A stretch of 64,000 bases of DNA from Mangrovimonas xylaniphaga. Its GTDB lineage: Bacteria; Bacteroidota; Bacteroidia; Flavobacteriales; Flavobacteriaceae. Both the position numbers and the translations under genes were made by a program. Positions within the stretch are counted from its first letter, which is position 1. Each line of letters starts with the position of its first letter. Under the pieces are notes generated by a model, which did not search any database, was not told where the DNA came from, and was given only the letters and a program-made list of their open reading frames with translations. The stretch covers positions 124,001 to 188,000 of the forward strand of contig NZ_LBIP01000018.1 in NCBI RefSeq assembly GCF_001280435.1, given 5' to 3'. Positions 54,901 through 61,210 of the stretch are shown in pieces.

Positions 54901-55291
54901 CTCCATTAATTAAAATGTCAAAATCCATAAAAAGACTATATCTGTCTGCATTGGTATTGGCAGAGAAATAAGCATAGATATAGGCTGTTTGAGGTGTGCC
55001 AGGAATACAATCATTATCCAATTCGTTGCCATTAGCGTCAGCCAGGTAAAAGTTGCTAAGAGTAAAGTCATTTGCTTTGCATCCTTCCAAGGCTCTTGCC
55101 GTGTCATCAACAGCTGTATTTGAAGTGCTTGATGACGTATTGTAAGAGTTCAATATAGTTAGGGGAGTATCCAAACTAATTCTGCTAACAGCTCTTTGGG
55201 GTGTCAGTTGTGCAAATGCAACATTTTGAAGAAGTACTATTAATAGAACCAAGGCATTTCTATACATTAGTCTACGTGTATTTGTTTTCAT
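45971..55291 (-). CDS. Giant HYR-repeat adhesin with gliding-type (type B) T9SS C-terminal domain
   Basis: The 3,106-residue protein starts with a signal peptide (RNALVLLIVLLQNVAFAQ). Order: an N-terminal beta-domain (about 65-200), a PKD domain (about 205-285, WNFGDGATST), a SprB-type repeat (about 288-362, YTYSISPQEG ... LPAGTYTVTVTDAN), one diverged HYR-like unit, then 28 tandem repeats (465-2840): 12 of type A (86-88 residues, ECDGSG .. W .. CGN) and 16 of type B (83 residues, VECDQD .. LTGDVTDEADNCS). A spacer and a CHU_C/gliding motility-associated domain follow (about 3012-3106, ITPNGDSYNEFF ... VFNRWG). It is first in a three-gene operon with a PorP/SprF protein. A role in surface adhesion or gliding is inferred. 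Confidence 0.93.
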   Translation of the reverse strand: MKTNTRRLMYRNALVLLIVLLQNVAFAQLTPQRAVSRISLDTPLTILNSYNTSSSTSNTAVDDTARALEGCKANDFTLSNFYLADANGNELDNDCIPGTPQTAYIYAYFSANTNADRYSLFMDFDILINGVLTTSVTQCLYDSNPIPVDQNLPVYQLNWNCGDQVELVNFYMAWQSNANQACGENPSKCYSNPPGFIVNAPLITNFTYTQSCDAYTVAFTNITTGGNLQGGYSYSWNFGDGATSTEANPSHTYGGPGNYTVTLTVFDIDGDSDVHTDTVTVSPLLTGLSLSATNIECTGGNTGTITPSGVSGGTAPYTYSISPQEGSFQSGMFVNLPAGTYTVTVTDANSCSISEDITISVDDNTPPVTNAPSDIQVEGCVAADVTNGNLTSLAYSETPQTISQLIFLAEGGTFTENNVNEITYQDSASGTCPVVVTRTFTITDDCGLSSSDTQTITIEDTTDPIIGTEAADATAECGSDTTTALNAWLDANGGAVATDNCSAVTWSNDYGTLSDDCGNTGSVTVTFTATDACGNFATTAATFTIEDTTPPSIDTVAANLTVECDGSGNTTDLSTWLSSFGGAAASDTCGDVTWTNDYSSLSDDCGATGSATVTFTATDDCGNTATTSATFTIEDTTDPTIDTAATDLTVECDGSGNTAELNNWLSTAGGAASSDTCGSVTWSNDFTALSDDCGATGSATVTFTATDDCGNTSTTSATFTIEDTTNPIMSTVAADQTVQCNGAGNTDELEAWLDTHAGAMASDNCSNITWTDNFTGLSNGCGETGLALVTFTATDECGNSTSTTALFTILDLIAPTIDTPASDFTVECDGTGNLPEYTAWLDSNGGASASDSCGTVSWSYEEGALNDDCGLTGTRTVTFTAGDGCGNSVTTSASFTIEDTTDPTFTVPASVSLECDQDPTDLALTGDVTDETDGCSSDLEATYTDATAQGECASESIITRTWNLTDDCGNTTTQVQTITIQDTTAPTFTVPAAVTIECNQDENDLALTGDITDEADNCSTGLQASFADATAEGECTNESIITRTWTLTDDCGNTTTQVQTITIQDTTAPTFTVPASVTLECDQDATDLTLTGDVNDEADNCSADLEATYTDATTEGECANESTITRTWTLVDACGNTTTQTQTISIQDTTAPVIETTPSNIVAECDGSGNNGAIENWLADNGGATASDNCGEVTWTNDYDGANSDCSAPVTVTFTATDECGNAVSTSASYAIQDTTAPTISTEATDVTLECDGSDIDAAIQDWLDTFGGATATDDCSAIAWSNNYNGLSDSCGTTGSAEVIFTATDGCGNSSSTTATFTVQDTTPPTFTVPASVSLECDQDPTDLALTGDVTDETDGCSAELEATYTDATAQGECANESIITRTWTLTDDCGNTTTQTQTITIEDTTAPTFTVPAAVTIECDQNENDLVLTGDVTDEADNCSTDLEATFADATAQGACANETIITRTWTLTDECGNTATEVQTITIQDTTAPTFTVPAGVTLECDQDATDLALTGDVTDEADNCSANLDATYTDATTEGECANESTITRTWTLVDACGNTTTQTQTISIQDTTAPVIETTPSDIVAECDGSGNNGAIENWLANNGGATASDNCGEVTWTNDYDGANSDCSAPVTVTFTATDECGNAVSTSASYAIQDTTAPTITTPATDVTLECDGSDIDAAIQDWLDTFGSATATDDCSAIAWSNNYNGLSDGCGTTGSAEVIFTATDGCGNSSSTTATFTVQDTTAPTFTVPASVTLECNQDPTDLVLTGDVTDETDGCSSELEATYTDATVQGECANASIITRTWTLTDDCGNTTIQAQTITIQDTTAPTFTAPAAVTIECDQDESDLVLTGDVTDEADNCSTGLEATFTDATAEGECANASIITRTWTLTDECGNTTTQVQTITIQDTTVPTFTVPASVTLECDQDAADLALTGDVTDEADNCSADLEATYTDATTEGECANESTITRTWTLVDACGNTTTQTQTISIQDTTAPTINTEATSLTVECDGTGDQTNFNDWLASNGGASATDNCSEVTWTNDFTELSAACGNTGAATVIFTATDACGNTATTTATFSIEDTIAPNITNEASDIVAECDGNGNNDAIQNWLDSNGGAVAEELCGEVTWTNNYNGATSDCSAPVSVVFTATDSCGNTSTTTASYAIQDSTPPVISGGDNLTVECDGTGNDAELQAWLSSNGGATATDDCSSITWSNDFESLTEACGATGTAEVTFTAIDGCGNESTTTVSFTIVDTTAPTFTVPASLTLECDQEITDLTLTGDVTDEADNCSSELEATFTDATTEGQCANASIITRTWTLTDDCGNTTTQVQTITVQDTTAPTFTVPAAVTIECDQDTSDLVLTGDVTDEADNCSSELEATFTDATAEGECANASIITRTWTLTDDCGNTTTQVQTITIQDTTAPTFTVPASVSIECDQDVNDLALTGDVTDEADNCSTELEATFTDATTEGECSNESTITRTWTLTDDCGNTTTQVQTITIQDTTAPTFTVPAAVTIECDQDENDLVLTGDVTDEADNCSAELDATYTDATEEGECANAAIITRTWTLTDDCGNTTTQVQTITIQDTTAPTFTVPTAVTIECDQDENDLALTGDVTDEADNCSAELDATYTDATAEGECANASIITRTWTLTDDCGNTTTQVQTITIQDTTAPTFTVPAAVTIECDQDANDLALTGDVTDEADNCSVELEATFTDATAEGECANASIITRTWTLTDDCGNTTTQVQTINIQDSTAPTFTVPENLTVECDMDTSDLTLTGDVTDEADNCSSELEATFTDEVTEGSCVGESTIERTWTLIDECGNTTTQVQTISVVDTTAPELIVDLDPSIDVNCSEVPDAPELSFEDACSTDISVVFNESITPEEESENYSITRNWTVSDDCGNEATYTQIVNVNVENIISGSDTTICTEEGPLDLFSLLSGDVDENGTWEVVSGNTTLDGSWFDTTIVTEEDLGDFIFTYTITEGDCPSVTEVTVTVHDDCVVFPCGEEDVEISKAITPNGDSYNEFFTVTGVEECGFTIELQVFNRWGAKIYENFNYQNDWNGASSRSSVGGASKVPSGTYYYIINLKNSGLKPFSGPIYVGTK
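48515..50044 (-). repeat. Super-repeat copy 3, with one additional A unit
   Basis: Residues 1750-2259: B7-B8-B9 correspond to the B triplets of copies 1 and 2, but three A units (A10-A12) follow instead of two, and they are more diverged. It looks like an older copy or one altered by an insertion of a unit. Confidence 0.75.
50045..51313 (-). repeat. Super-repeat copy 2 (B-B-B-A-A, 1,269 bp)
   Basis: Residues 1327-1749, the closest relative of copy 1. The A8 unit differs from A6 at only a few residues, and A9 from A7 likewise. Confidence 0.85.
51314..52582 (-). repeat. Super-repeat copy 1 (B-B-B-A-A, 1,269 bp)
   Basis: Residues 904-1326. Marker sequences recur at exactly 1,269 bp in the next copy: CAGAACCAGT at 51400 and 50131, and the TCCGTC(A/G)GTT segment at 51221 and 49952. 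The related CATCCGTCTGTTT lies 1,269 bp the other way, at 52488. Confidence 0.85.
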
Positions 55292-55746
55292 AAGCCCTAA
55301 TTTTAGTTGATAGGAGTAATTAGTAAAAACTAATTATATTTCGTTTATTTAATTTTTTAGATTCAAAATGCCTTTCACTTTTGTGCAAGGGGGTACTTTG
55401 TTTGATTGATGAAATTTTTAATCCCATTTAAATGATTTGTTAATTAATATATTTAGCCGCTCAATAGAGCTTTTATTTTTACAATATAAATACAGTCTTT
55501 TTTAGTGATAAACACTTAAAAATTAAAAGTTTGAAATTTGTTGAGGGAAGAACGCTAGATATCAGCGCATTATAAATGGATAATTTTATATGTTGTTGAT
55601 TTGGGGACATTTACATTAAATTTACTGAACAAAGCAACTCATTAATAAAATCTTTAACAAAAATAAATGTTAAAGGCACTAAAATAATCGTTAAAACGAA
55701 GATATACAACACTTTAACGATAAAAAATGCATTTAATCGAGTAAAA
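55292..55746. other. Divergent regulatory region between adhesin operon and sixA
   Basis: It has no credible gene. An inverted repeat TAATTAG / CTAATTA (55317-55336) lies 26 bp before the adhesin ATG. A weak TAnnTTTG match for the minus strand is at 55658-55665. Two TTTAAC-containing inverted repeats (55652-55675, 55687-55721) lie before sixA. The rest is AT-rich. Confidence 0.5.
55652..55721. promoter_or_regulatory. Cluster of four TTTAAC half-sites before sixA
   Basis: CTTTAAC / GTTAAAG (55652-55658, 55669-55675) and ATCGTTAAA / TTTAACGAT (55687-55695, 55713-55721) are two perfect inverted repeats sharing the core TTTAAC, the second ending 25 bp before the sixA ATG. They look like operator sites; the binding protein is unknown. 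Confidence 0.35.
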
Positions 55747-56238
55747 ATGAAAAAAATAGTATTTGTAAGACACGCGAAATCCTCATGGGATGGGGGTTTC
55801 AGCGATTTAGACCGCCCTTTGAGCTCTAGAGGGATTAATGACATAAAATTAGTATCAAGTCACTATAAACCTTATAATTATATACCAGATATGGTGTTTT
55901 CCAGTCCTGCAAATAGGGCCTTAACGACCTGTAAAGGAGTAATGGACTACTTAAATTTACCAAAAAGCAAGCTGAAAATTGTTGACGATTTGTATGATTT
56001 TGGGGGAGAAAAAGTGATGAATTTCATACTATCGATAAACGACAACTCCATTAATAAAATTATGATCTTTGGACACAACCATGCCCTTACATCCATTGTT
56101 AATGATCTGGGTGATCAATTTATTGGCAATTTGCCCACTTGTGGCTTGGTGAAAATCGACTTTTTTGCAGAGGATTGGAAGTACATTACAAAGGGACATA
56201 CAGATGTCATGATTTTTCCAAGAGATTTAAGACCATGA
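55747..56238 (+). CDS. sixA: SixA-like phosphohistidine phosphatase (histidine phosphatase family)
   Basis: The 163-residue single-domain enzyme has the catalytic RHAKSSW at the N-terminus, DLDRPLSSRG, a second-site arginine in SSPANRALTT and the histidine in FGHNHALT. SixA removes phosphate from histidine-phosphorylated signalling proteins in E. coli. Here it precedes ppk1 and ppx, so a link to phosphate or polyphosphate metabolism is plausible but not shown. Confidence 0.87.
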   Translation: MKKIVFVRHAKSSWDGGFSDLDRPLSSRGINDIKLVSSHYKPYNYIPDMVFSSPANRALTTCKGVMDYLNLPKSKLKIVDDLYDFGGEKVMNFILSINDNSINKIMIFGHNHALTSIVNDLGDQFIGNLPTCGLVKIDFFAEDWKYITKGHTDVMIFPRDLRP

Positions 56239-56339
56239 TTTATTAGCTGGCAAAATTAAGGAGAGGAATCTTTAATTATATAAAGTCAAAATATAATGTA
56301 AATATCACATGTTACGGACTTACTAAAAGTTAAATAGAA

Positions 56340-56347
56340 TATATTTG
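56340..56347 (+). promoter_or_regulatory. -7 promoter element of ppk1
   Basis: TATATTTG, exact TAnnTTTG, ending 13 bp before the ATG at 56360; the predicted leader is only about 8 nt. It covers the TTG at 56345, so that TTG cannot be the translation start. Confidence 0.52.
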
Positions 56348-56359
56348 TGTAAACAAATA

Positions 56360-58429
56360 ATGATGACCAATATTACTGTAAAGGATAAAAATATATATGT
56401 AAATAGGGAGTTGAGTTGGCTTCAGTTTAATGCAAGGGTTTTGCAGGAAGCTGCAGATGAATCTGTTCCTATGATTGAAAGATTGCGTTTCTTGGGAATT
56501 TTCTCCAATAATTTGGATGAGTTCTTTAAAGTGAGATACGCAACCGTAAAACGAATTGACGAAGCGGGTAAGGCGGCAAAAAGCGAGTTGGGAGGTATCA
56601 AAGCCAGTGAACTGCTAGAAAAGATTACCCAAGTAGTGATTAGGCAGCAAAGTGAAAGTTTGGAGATTCTACAGAACATTCATAAGAAGCTTGAAGACTA
56701 CGATATTTATATCATCCAGGAAACTCAAATCACACCCAAACAGCATGAGTTTATAAAGGGGTATTTTCTTCAGCATGTAAGTCCAGCTTTGGTGACCATT
56801 ATTCTTAATGATTCAGTGGAATTGCCAATGCTAAAGGATAGTGCTGCTTATTTGGCCGTGAAGATGATTTTGGAGAATGATGAAAAACAGTTTGCCTTAA
56901 TTGAAATTCCAAAATCCATAGAACGCTTTGTGGTTCTGCCAAAACAGGATGATAAAGATTATATCATCATTTTGGATGATCTATTGAGATATTGTTTGGA
57001 TGATATTTTTAATATTTTCGATTACAAGAGTATTTCTACTCACATGATTAAGATTACTAGAGATGGTGAACTTGATTTTGATAGTGACTTGAGTAAAAGT
57101 TTTATTGATAAAATTTCCGATAGTGTAAAGCACCGTCAGATTGGGGATCCAGTAAGGTTTGTTTACGACAAGACCATTGATAAGGAAACCTTAAAATATC
57201 TGTTGGATAAAATGGGAATTGATTCTAAGGATAGTGTTATTCCTGGAGGGCGTTACCACAATAGGAGAGATTATATGGATTTCCCAAGTTTGGGACGAAC
57301 AGATTTACTTTATGACAAAATCAAGGCTCTACCTATTAAAGGCTTGAGTTTGGAGAGTAGCATTTTTGAAAATATTTCCAAGCGCGATTATTTATTGTAT
57401 ACGCCATATCACACATTTTCTTATGTGGTGAAGTTCTTAAGGGAGGCCGCCTTGGATCCAAAGGTAAAAACCATCAACATTACCATTTATAGATTGGCAC
57501 AAATTTCACATGTGGCCAGTTCGTTGATCAATGCGGCTAAAAATGGTAAAAAAGTAACCGTTTCCATTGAAATTCAAGCCCGATTTGATGAAGCTGCCAA
57601 TATTGCCTATGCTGAGCAAATGCAGGATGAAGGTGTTAATTTGTTGTTCGGAGTAGCGGGGTTGAAAGTGCACAGTAAAATGTGTGTGATAGAGCGAGAA
57701 GAAGATCATAAGCTAAAGCGTTATGGCTTCATTAGTACAGGAAACTTCAATGAATCTACCGCGAAGATTTACACAGATTTCACTTTGTTTACTGCCGATC
57801 AAAAGATATTGAAAGACCTTAACAAAGTATTCAACTTCTTTGAAATCAACTATAAAATATTTAGGTACAAGCATATCATTACATCACCGCATTATACAAA
57901 GTCAAAGTTCTTTAAGCTAATTGATAATGAAATTGATAATGTAAAAGCAGGAAAACCGGCCTACATCAAACTTAAAATGAACAGCATTTCAAGTTATGCC
58001 ATGGTGGACAAACTTTACGAAGCAAGTAGGGCTGGTGTAAAAATTCAAATGATTGTACGTGGACTTTGTTGTTTGGTTCCAGGAATACCAGGTATGAGCG
58101 AAAACATTGAGGTAATTAGTATTGTCGATAAGTTTTTGGAACATACTCGTTTGTACGTGTTCTGTAACGATGGTGATACAAAAGTGTATATTTCTTCTGC
58201 CGATTGGATGACAAGAAACATTGAAAATAGAGTGGAAGTCACTTGTCCTATCTATGATGATGTCATCAAGCAAGAGCTCTTGGATGTGTTTGATATTTGT
58301 TGGAATGACAATGTGAAGGCAAGAATTTTAGATGAGTTTCAGGAAAACAAGTACAAACGAAACGATAAACCTAAAGTGAGAGCCCAATTTGCTACATACG
58401 ACTATTATTTAAAAAAATTAGAGAATTAA
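56360..58429 (+). CDS. ppk1: Polyphosphate kinase 1
   Basis: The 689-residue enzyme makes polyphosphate from ATP. N-terminal domain YVNRELSWLQFNARVLQEA (shortened: RELSWLQFNARVLQ), head domain, and two phospholipase-D-like C-terminal domains. The autophosphorylated histidine lies in AGLKVHSKMC (near residue 437), followed by STGNFNESTAKIYTD. The ATG at 56360 is chosen (56363 is equally possible). The ppx gene starts with the base after its stop, so the two form a translational unit, oddly pairing synthesis and breakdown. Confidence 0.95.
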   Translation: MMTNITVKDKNIYVNRELSWLQFNARVLQEAADESVPMIERLRFLGIFSNNLDEFFKVRYATVKRIDEAGKAAKSELGGIKASELLEKITQVVIRQQSESLEILQNIHKKLEDYDIYIIQETQITPKQHEFIKGYFLQHVSPALVTIILNDSVELPMLKDSAAYLAVKMILENDEKQFALIEIPKSIERFVVLPKQDDKDYIIILDDLLRYCLDDIFNIFDYKSISTHMIKITRDGELDFDSDLSKSFIDKISDSVKHRQIGDPVRFVYDKTIDKETLKYLLDKMGIDSKDSVIPGGRYHNRRDYMDFPSLGRTDLLYDKIKALPIKGLSLESSIFENISKRDYLLYTPYHTFSYVVKFLREAALDPKVKTINITIYRLAQISHVASSLINAAKNGKKVTVSIEIQARFDEAANIAYAEQMQDEGVNLLFGVAGLKVHSKMCVIEREEDHKLKRYGFISTGNFNESTAKIYTDFTLFTADQKILKDLNKVFNFFEINYKIFRYKHIITSPHYTKSKFFKLIDNEIDNVKAGKPAYIKLKMNSISSYAMVDKLYEASRAGVKIQMIVRGLCCLVPGIPGMSENIEVISIVDKFLEHTRLYVFCNDGDTKVYISSADWMTRNIENRVEVTCPIYDDVIKQELLDVFDICWNDNVKARILDEFQENKYKRNDKPKVRAQFATYDYYLKKLEN

Positions 58430-59338
58430 ATGCTTTCAATTAAAAAATATGCGGCCATCGATATAGGTTCCAATGCTGTTAGGTTGCTCATTTCAAATAT
58501 CATAGAACAAAAAGGAAAGCCTACACGTTTTAAGAAAAACTCGTTGGTAAGGGTGCCAATCCGTTTGGGAGCAGATGTGTTTTTAAAGCAAAAAATTTCA
58601 AAGGAAAACGAGCGCCGTATGTTGGATACCATGACCGCGTTTCGGTTGTTGATGAAATCCCATAAAGTAGTTGCCTATAAAGCTTGTGCCACTTCGGCCA
58701 TGCGTGAGGCAGAAAATGGTAGTAAAGTTGCTAAATTAATTTCTGAACAAGCCCAAATTGATATTGATATTATTGATGGTGAAGAAGAAGCAGCCATTAT
58801 CGCGGCTACCGATTTACATAGCTATATCGATGAAAGCAAAACCTACCTATATGTGGATGTAGGAGGTGGAAGTACCGAATTTTCTGTGATTCATCTTGGA
58901 GAAAAAGTAGAATCCAAATCATTCAAAATTGGGACGGTAAGATTATTAAACGATATCGTTAATAAAGAAACTTGGCAAGAACTGGAATCTTGGATTAAAG
59001 AACATACAAGGGAATACGACAAATTGGATTTAATAGGATCTGGGGGGAACATTAATAAAATCTTCAAAATTTCAGGAAAGGCCATGGGGAAACCGTTGAC
59101 CTATTTCTATCTGTCTTCCTATTATGATAAGTTGCAGACTTATTCCTATGAAGAAAGAATTACCGAACTGGACCTTAATCAGGACAGAGCCGATGTAATT
59201 ATTCCTGCAACCCGTATCTATTTGTCGGCCATGAAATGGAGTGGTGCCAAGGATATTTATGTGCCTAAAATTGGACTTTCTGACGGAATAATTAAAAGTA
59301 TGTACTATAAAACCGTTTCTAGTTCTCTTTTAGAATAA
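58430..59338 (+). CDS. ppx: Exopolyphosphatase / guanosine pentaphosphatase (Ppx/GppA family)
   Basis: The 302-residue protein of the ASKHA fold has AAIDIGSNAVRLLI, IDGEEEAAIIAATD, VDVGGGSTEFSV and GSGGNINKI. It is the short form without the C-terminal HD domain of E. coli Ppx. It should remove terminal phosphate from polyphosphate or hydrolyse pppGpp; the neighbouring ppk1 favours polyphosphate. It abuts ppk1 without gap. Confidence 0.92.
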   Translation: MLSIKKYAAIDIGSNAVRLLISNIIEQKGKPTRFKKNSLVRVPIRLGADVFLKQKISKENERRMLDTMTAFRLLMKSHKVVAYKACATSAMREAENGSKVAKLISEQAQIDIDIIDGEEEAAIIAATDLHSYIDESKTYLYVDVGGGSTEFSVIHLGEKVESKSFKIGTVRLLNDIVNKETWQELESWIKEHTREYDKLDLIGSGGNINKIFKISGKAMGKPLTYFYLSSYYDKLQTYSYEERITELDLNQDRADVIIPATRIYLSAMKWSGAKDIYVPKIGLSDGIIKSMYYKTVSSSLLE

Positions 59339-59435
59339 GAATGAACACTTTATCTTATTTTTTTAGTTACATATCTAATATTTAACAGTTATTTGTTAAT
59401 TCCATTTATATTCGAGCACTCAAATCATTCAAACT

Positions 59436-59969
59436 ATGAAGACAATTTTTACTAGTTTATTGGTAGTGTTGTTCGTGACACTTGGATATTCTCAAGAAGT
59501 TAAATATGGTGTAAGAGCCGGTTTAACCATTTCAAATTTAGATTATAAAGAAACCCCAATAGTAAGAAATCCACACAGAAACGGATTTTTGTTTGGAGTT
59601 CATGCAGACATCGGTTTAACCGAACAGTTCTCTATAATGCCAGAATTACAGTTTTCGCCGGAAGGTGCTGGAGTTGAAGATTTTGCCAATGATTACCTTA
59701 ATTTACCAGTACTTTTCAAGTATGCCATGTTTGATGGTAGGGTAGCGCTTGGTGTAGGTCCTCAAGCTGGACTGAAAATTCACAAAGAAGGTGATGGCTT
59801 TAAAAACTTTGTGTTTTCTGGTGTAGGAATTATAGAGTTTAAGGTGTGTGAAGACTGGTACGTAGATGCCAGATATAACTATGGTTTTTCAAATGTTTTT
59901 GATGACGATTTAAGCCCCGAAGCAACAAACAATGTCATTCAAATTGGTGTTAACTTTAGAGTGTTTTAG
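59436..59969 (+). CDS. Small outer-membrane beta-barrel protein (porin family)
   Basis: The 177-residue protein has a signal peptide (MKTIFTSLLVVLFVTLGYSQ), the start VKYGVRAGLTISNL, and an eight-strand barrel pattern ending in an aromatic residue (IQIGVNFRVF). This is the PorT-like/OMP_b-brl family common in Bacteroidota. The function is unknown. It lies 97 bp after ppx and ends at a terminator shared with miaE. Confidence 0.82.
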   Translation: MKTIFTSLLVVLFVTLGYSQEVKYGVRAGLTISNLDYKETPIVRNPHRNGFLFGVHADIGLTEQFSIMPELQFSPEGAGVEDFANDYLNLPVLFKYAMFDGRVALGVGPQAGLKIHKEGDGFKNFVFSGVGIIEFKVCEDWYVDARYNYGFSNVFDDDLSPEATNNVIQIGVNFRVF

Positions 59970-60006
59970 GTAAGGCTATTAATCGTTTTTTTTATAAAAT
60001 GGTATC

Positions 60007-60046
60007 ATCCCAATTACAAAGATTACTTTGATAATTGGGATTTTTT
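60007..60046. terminator. Bidirectional terminator between barrel protein and miaE
   Basis: ATCCCAATTACAAAG / CTTTGATAATTGGGAT (one bulged base) followed by T residues; convergent genes on both sides. Confidence 0.75.
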
Positions 60047-60057
60047 ATGTTCTATTG

Positions 60058-60639
60058 TTAACCGTGGATCGTTTCCTTTTTACCCAAATCTCTCATGATT
60101 TCGGCTTCATAATCCAATAAATCCTGCCACTTTTTGTCCACTTCCTTTCGGTCTCCATACTGTCTGGCAAAACCTAAAAACATGGTGTAGTGGTTGGCTT
60201 CGCTTACCATAAGTTTTCTGTAAAATTCTGCTAGTTCCTTATCTTCCAATTCTTCTGAAAGTAGTCTGAAACGTTCACAACTTCTAGCTTCAATTAAAGC
60301 CGCATAGAGCAATCTGTTAACCAACTGGGTTGTTCTACTGCCTCCTTTTGGAAAGAATTTCATCAAGGCGATTACGTAGTCGTCTTTTCGGTCACGACCC
60401 AAGGTCCAACCACGCTCCAAAATTTTATCGTGGACCATTTTAAAATGGCTGATTTCTTCTTTCACCAAAGCTACCATTTCCTGAACCAATTCGGTGTATT
60501 CCGGAAATCCAACTATTAGAGAAATGGCGGTACTTGTTGCCTTTTGCTCACAGAATGCATGGTCTGTAAGGATGTCTTCAATATTCTTTTCAACGATATT
60601 GACCCAACGTGGGTCTGTAGGGAGTTTTAAGCCTAACAT
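60058..60639 (-). CDS. miaE: tRNA-(ms2io6A37) hydroxylase
   Basis: The 193-residue di-iron, ferritin-like enzyme hydroxylates the isopentenyl group of tRNA base 37. Iron ligands are in KEEISHF, EARSCERF and SEANHYTMF. It is usually found with MiaA and MiaB, which are not in the window. It is the last gene of an operon with dnaX and a lipoprotein gene (4-bp gap). Confidence 0.92.
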   Translation of the reverse strand: MLGLKLPTDPRWVNIVEKNIEDILTDHAFCEQKATSTAISLIVGFPEYTELVQEMVALVKEEISHFKMVHDKILERGWTLGRDRKDDYVIALMKFFPKGGSRTTQLVNRLLYAALIEARSCERFRLLSEELEDKELAEFYRKLMVSEANHYTMFLGFARQYGDRKEVDKKWQDLLDYEAEIMRDLGKKETIHG

Positions 60640-60643
60640 CTGT

Positions 60644-61204
60644 CTAACTATTTTGTTCCTTTAAAAATGTGTCTTGTTTGCCATTGTGGTCAATGGTCAT
60701 TTCATAAACTCTATAGGCGTGCGTTTGGGGATCGATAAAGGTAATTTCTAAATTCACCCAATCTAAGCCAGAAGTTTCATGATTTACCCATACATGCTCT
60801 AAAGTAGCATTATTCCAAAACGATGAATTGTCTTTATTTTGGAATTGATGGGCATTAATGGTGGTAGTATATATTTTTTGATTAGCATTATAAACTGCAA
60901 TTTCCGATTCAAATGCTCGGTGGTATTGAATGTCTTTATTATTACCAATTGTTTTTTTGTGCTGAATTACCTCTTGGTCCATCAAACTGTAATTTTTGAT
61001 GTTTACCCTTAGATTATTGGACATTATGGTGTCCGTTTCAACTTCAGTATATTCTTTTGGATAAAAGCTGATAAGCTCTAAAGGCGTTTGTTTTTGATTG
61101 AATTCTGAAATAGATTGTTGCAAGGACTCCCTTGAGCTTTGGCGTCCGTCGCAACTTGTAAGAACCATTGCTGAGAGCGTGAAAAGTAACAAAATGTATT
61201 TCAT
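60644..61204 (-). CDS. Lipoprotein of unknown function between dnaX and miaE
   Basis: The 186-residue protein has a lipobox (LSAMVLTSC, Cys lipidated) and a short mature domain rich in polar beta-strands (LRVNIKNYSLMD, LEHVWVNHETSGLDWVNLEITF shortened: VWVNHETSGLDWV). I do not recognise a family. Gaps of 6 bp (dnaX) and 4 bp (miaE) mean all three are co-transcribed. Confidence 0.75.
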   Translation of the reverse strand: MKYILLLFTLSAMVLTSCDGRQSSRESLQQSISEFNQKQTPLELISFYPKEYTEVETDTIMSNNLRVNIKNYSLMDQEVIQHKKTIGNNKDIQYHRAFESEIAVYNANQKIYTTTINAHQFQNKDNSSFWNNATLEHVWVNHETSGLDWVNLEITFIDPQTHAYRVYEMTIDHNGKQDTFLKEQNS

Positions 61205-61210
61205 GACAGT

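Noticed and set aside
55611-55844. A 77-codon minus-strand frame upstream of sixA
   Set aside because: It overlaps the sixA start and the TTTAAC inverted repeats and encodes an unremarkable hydrophobic string expected from AT-rich DNA.
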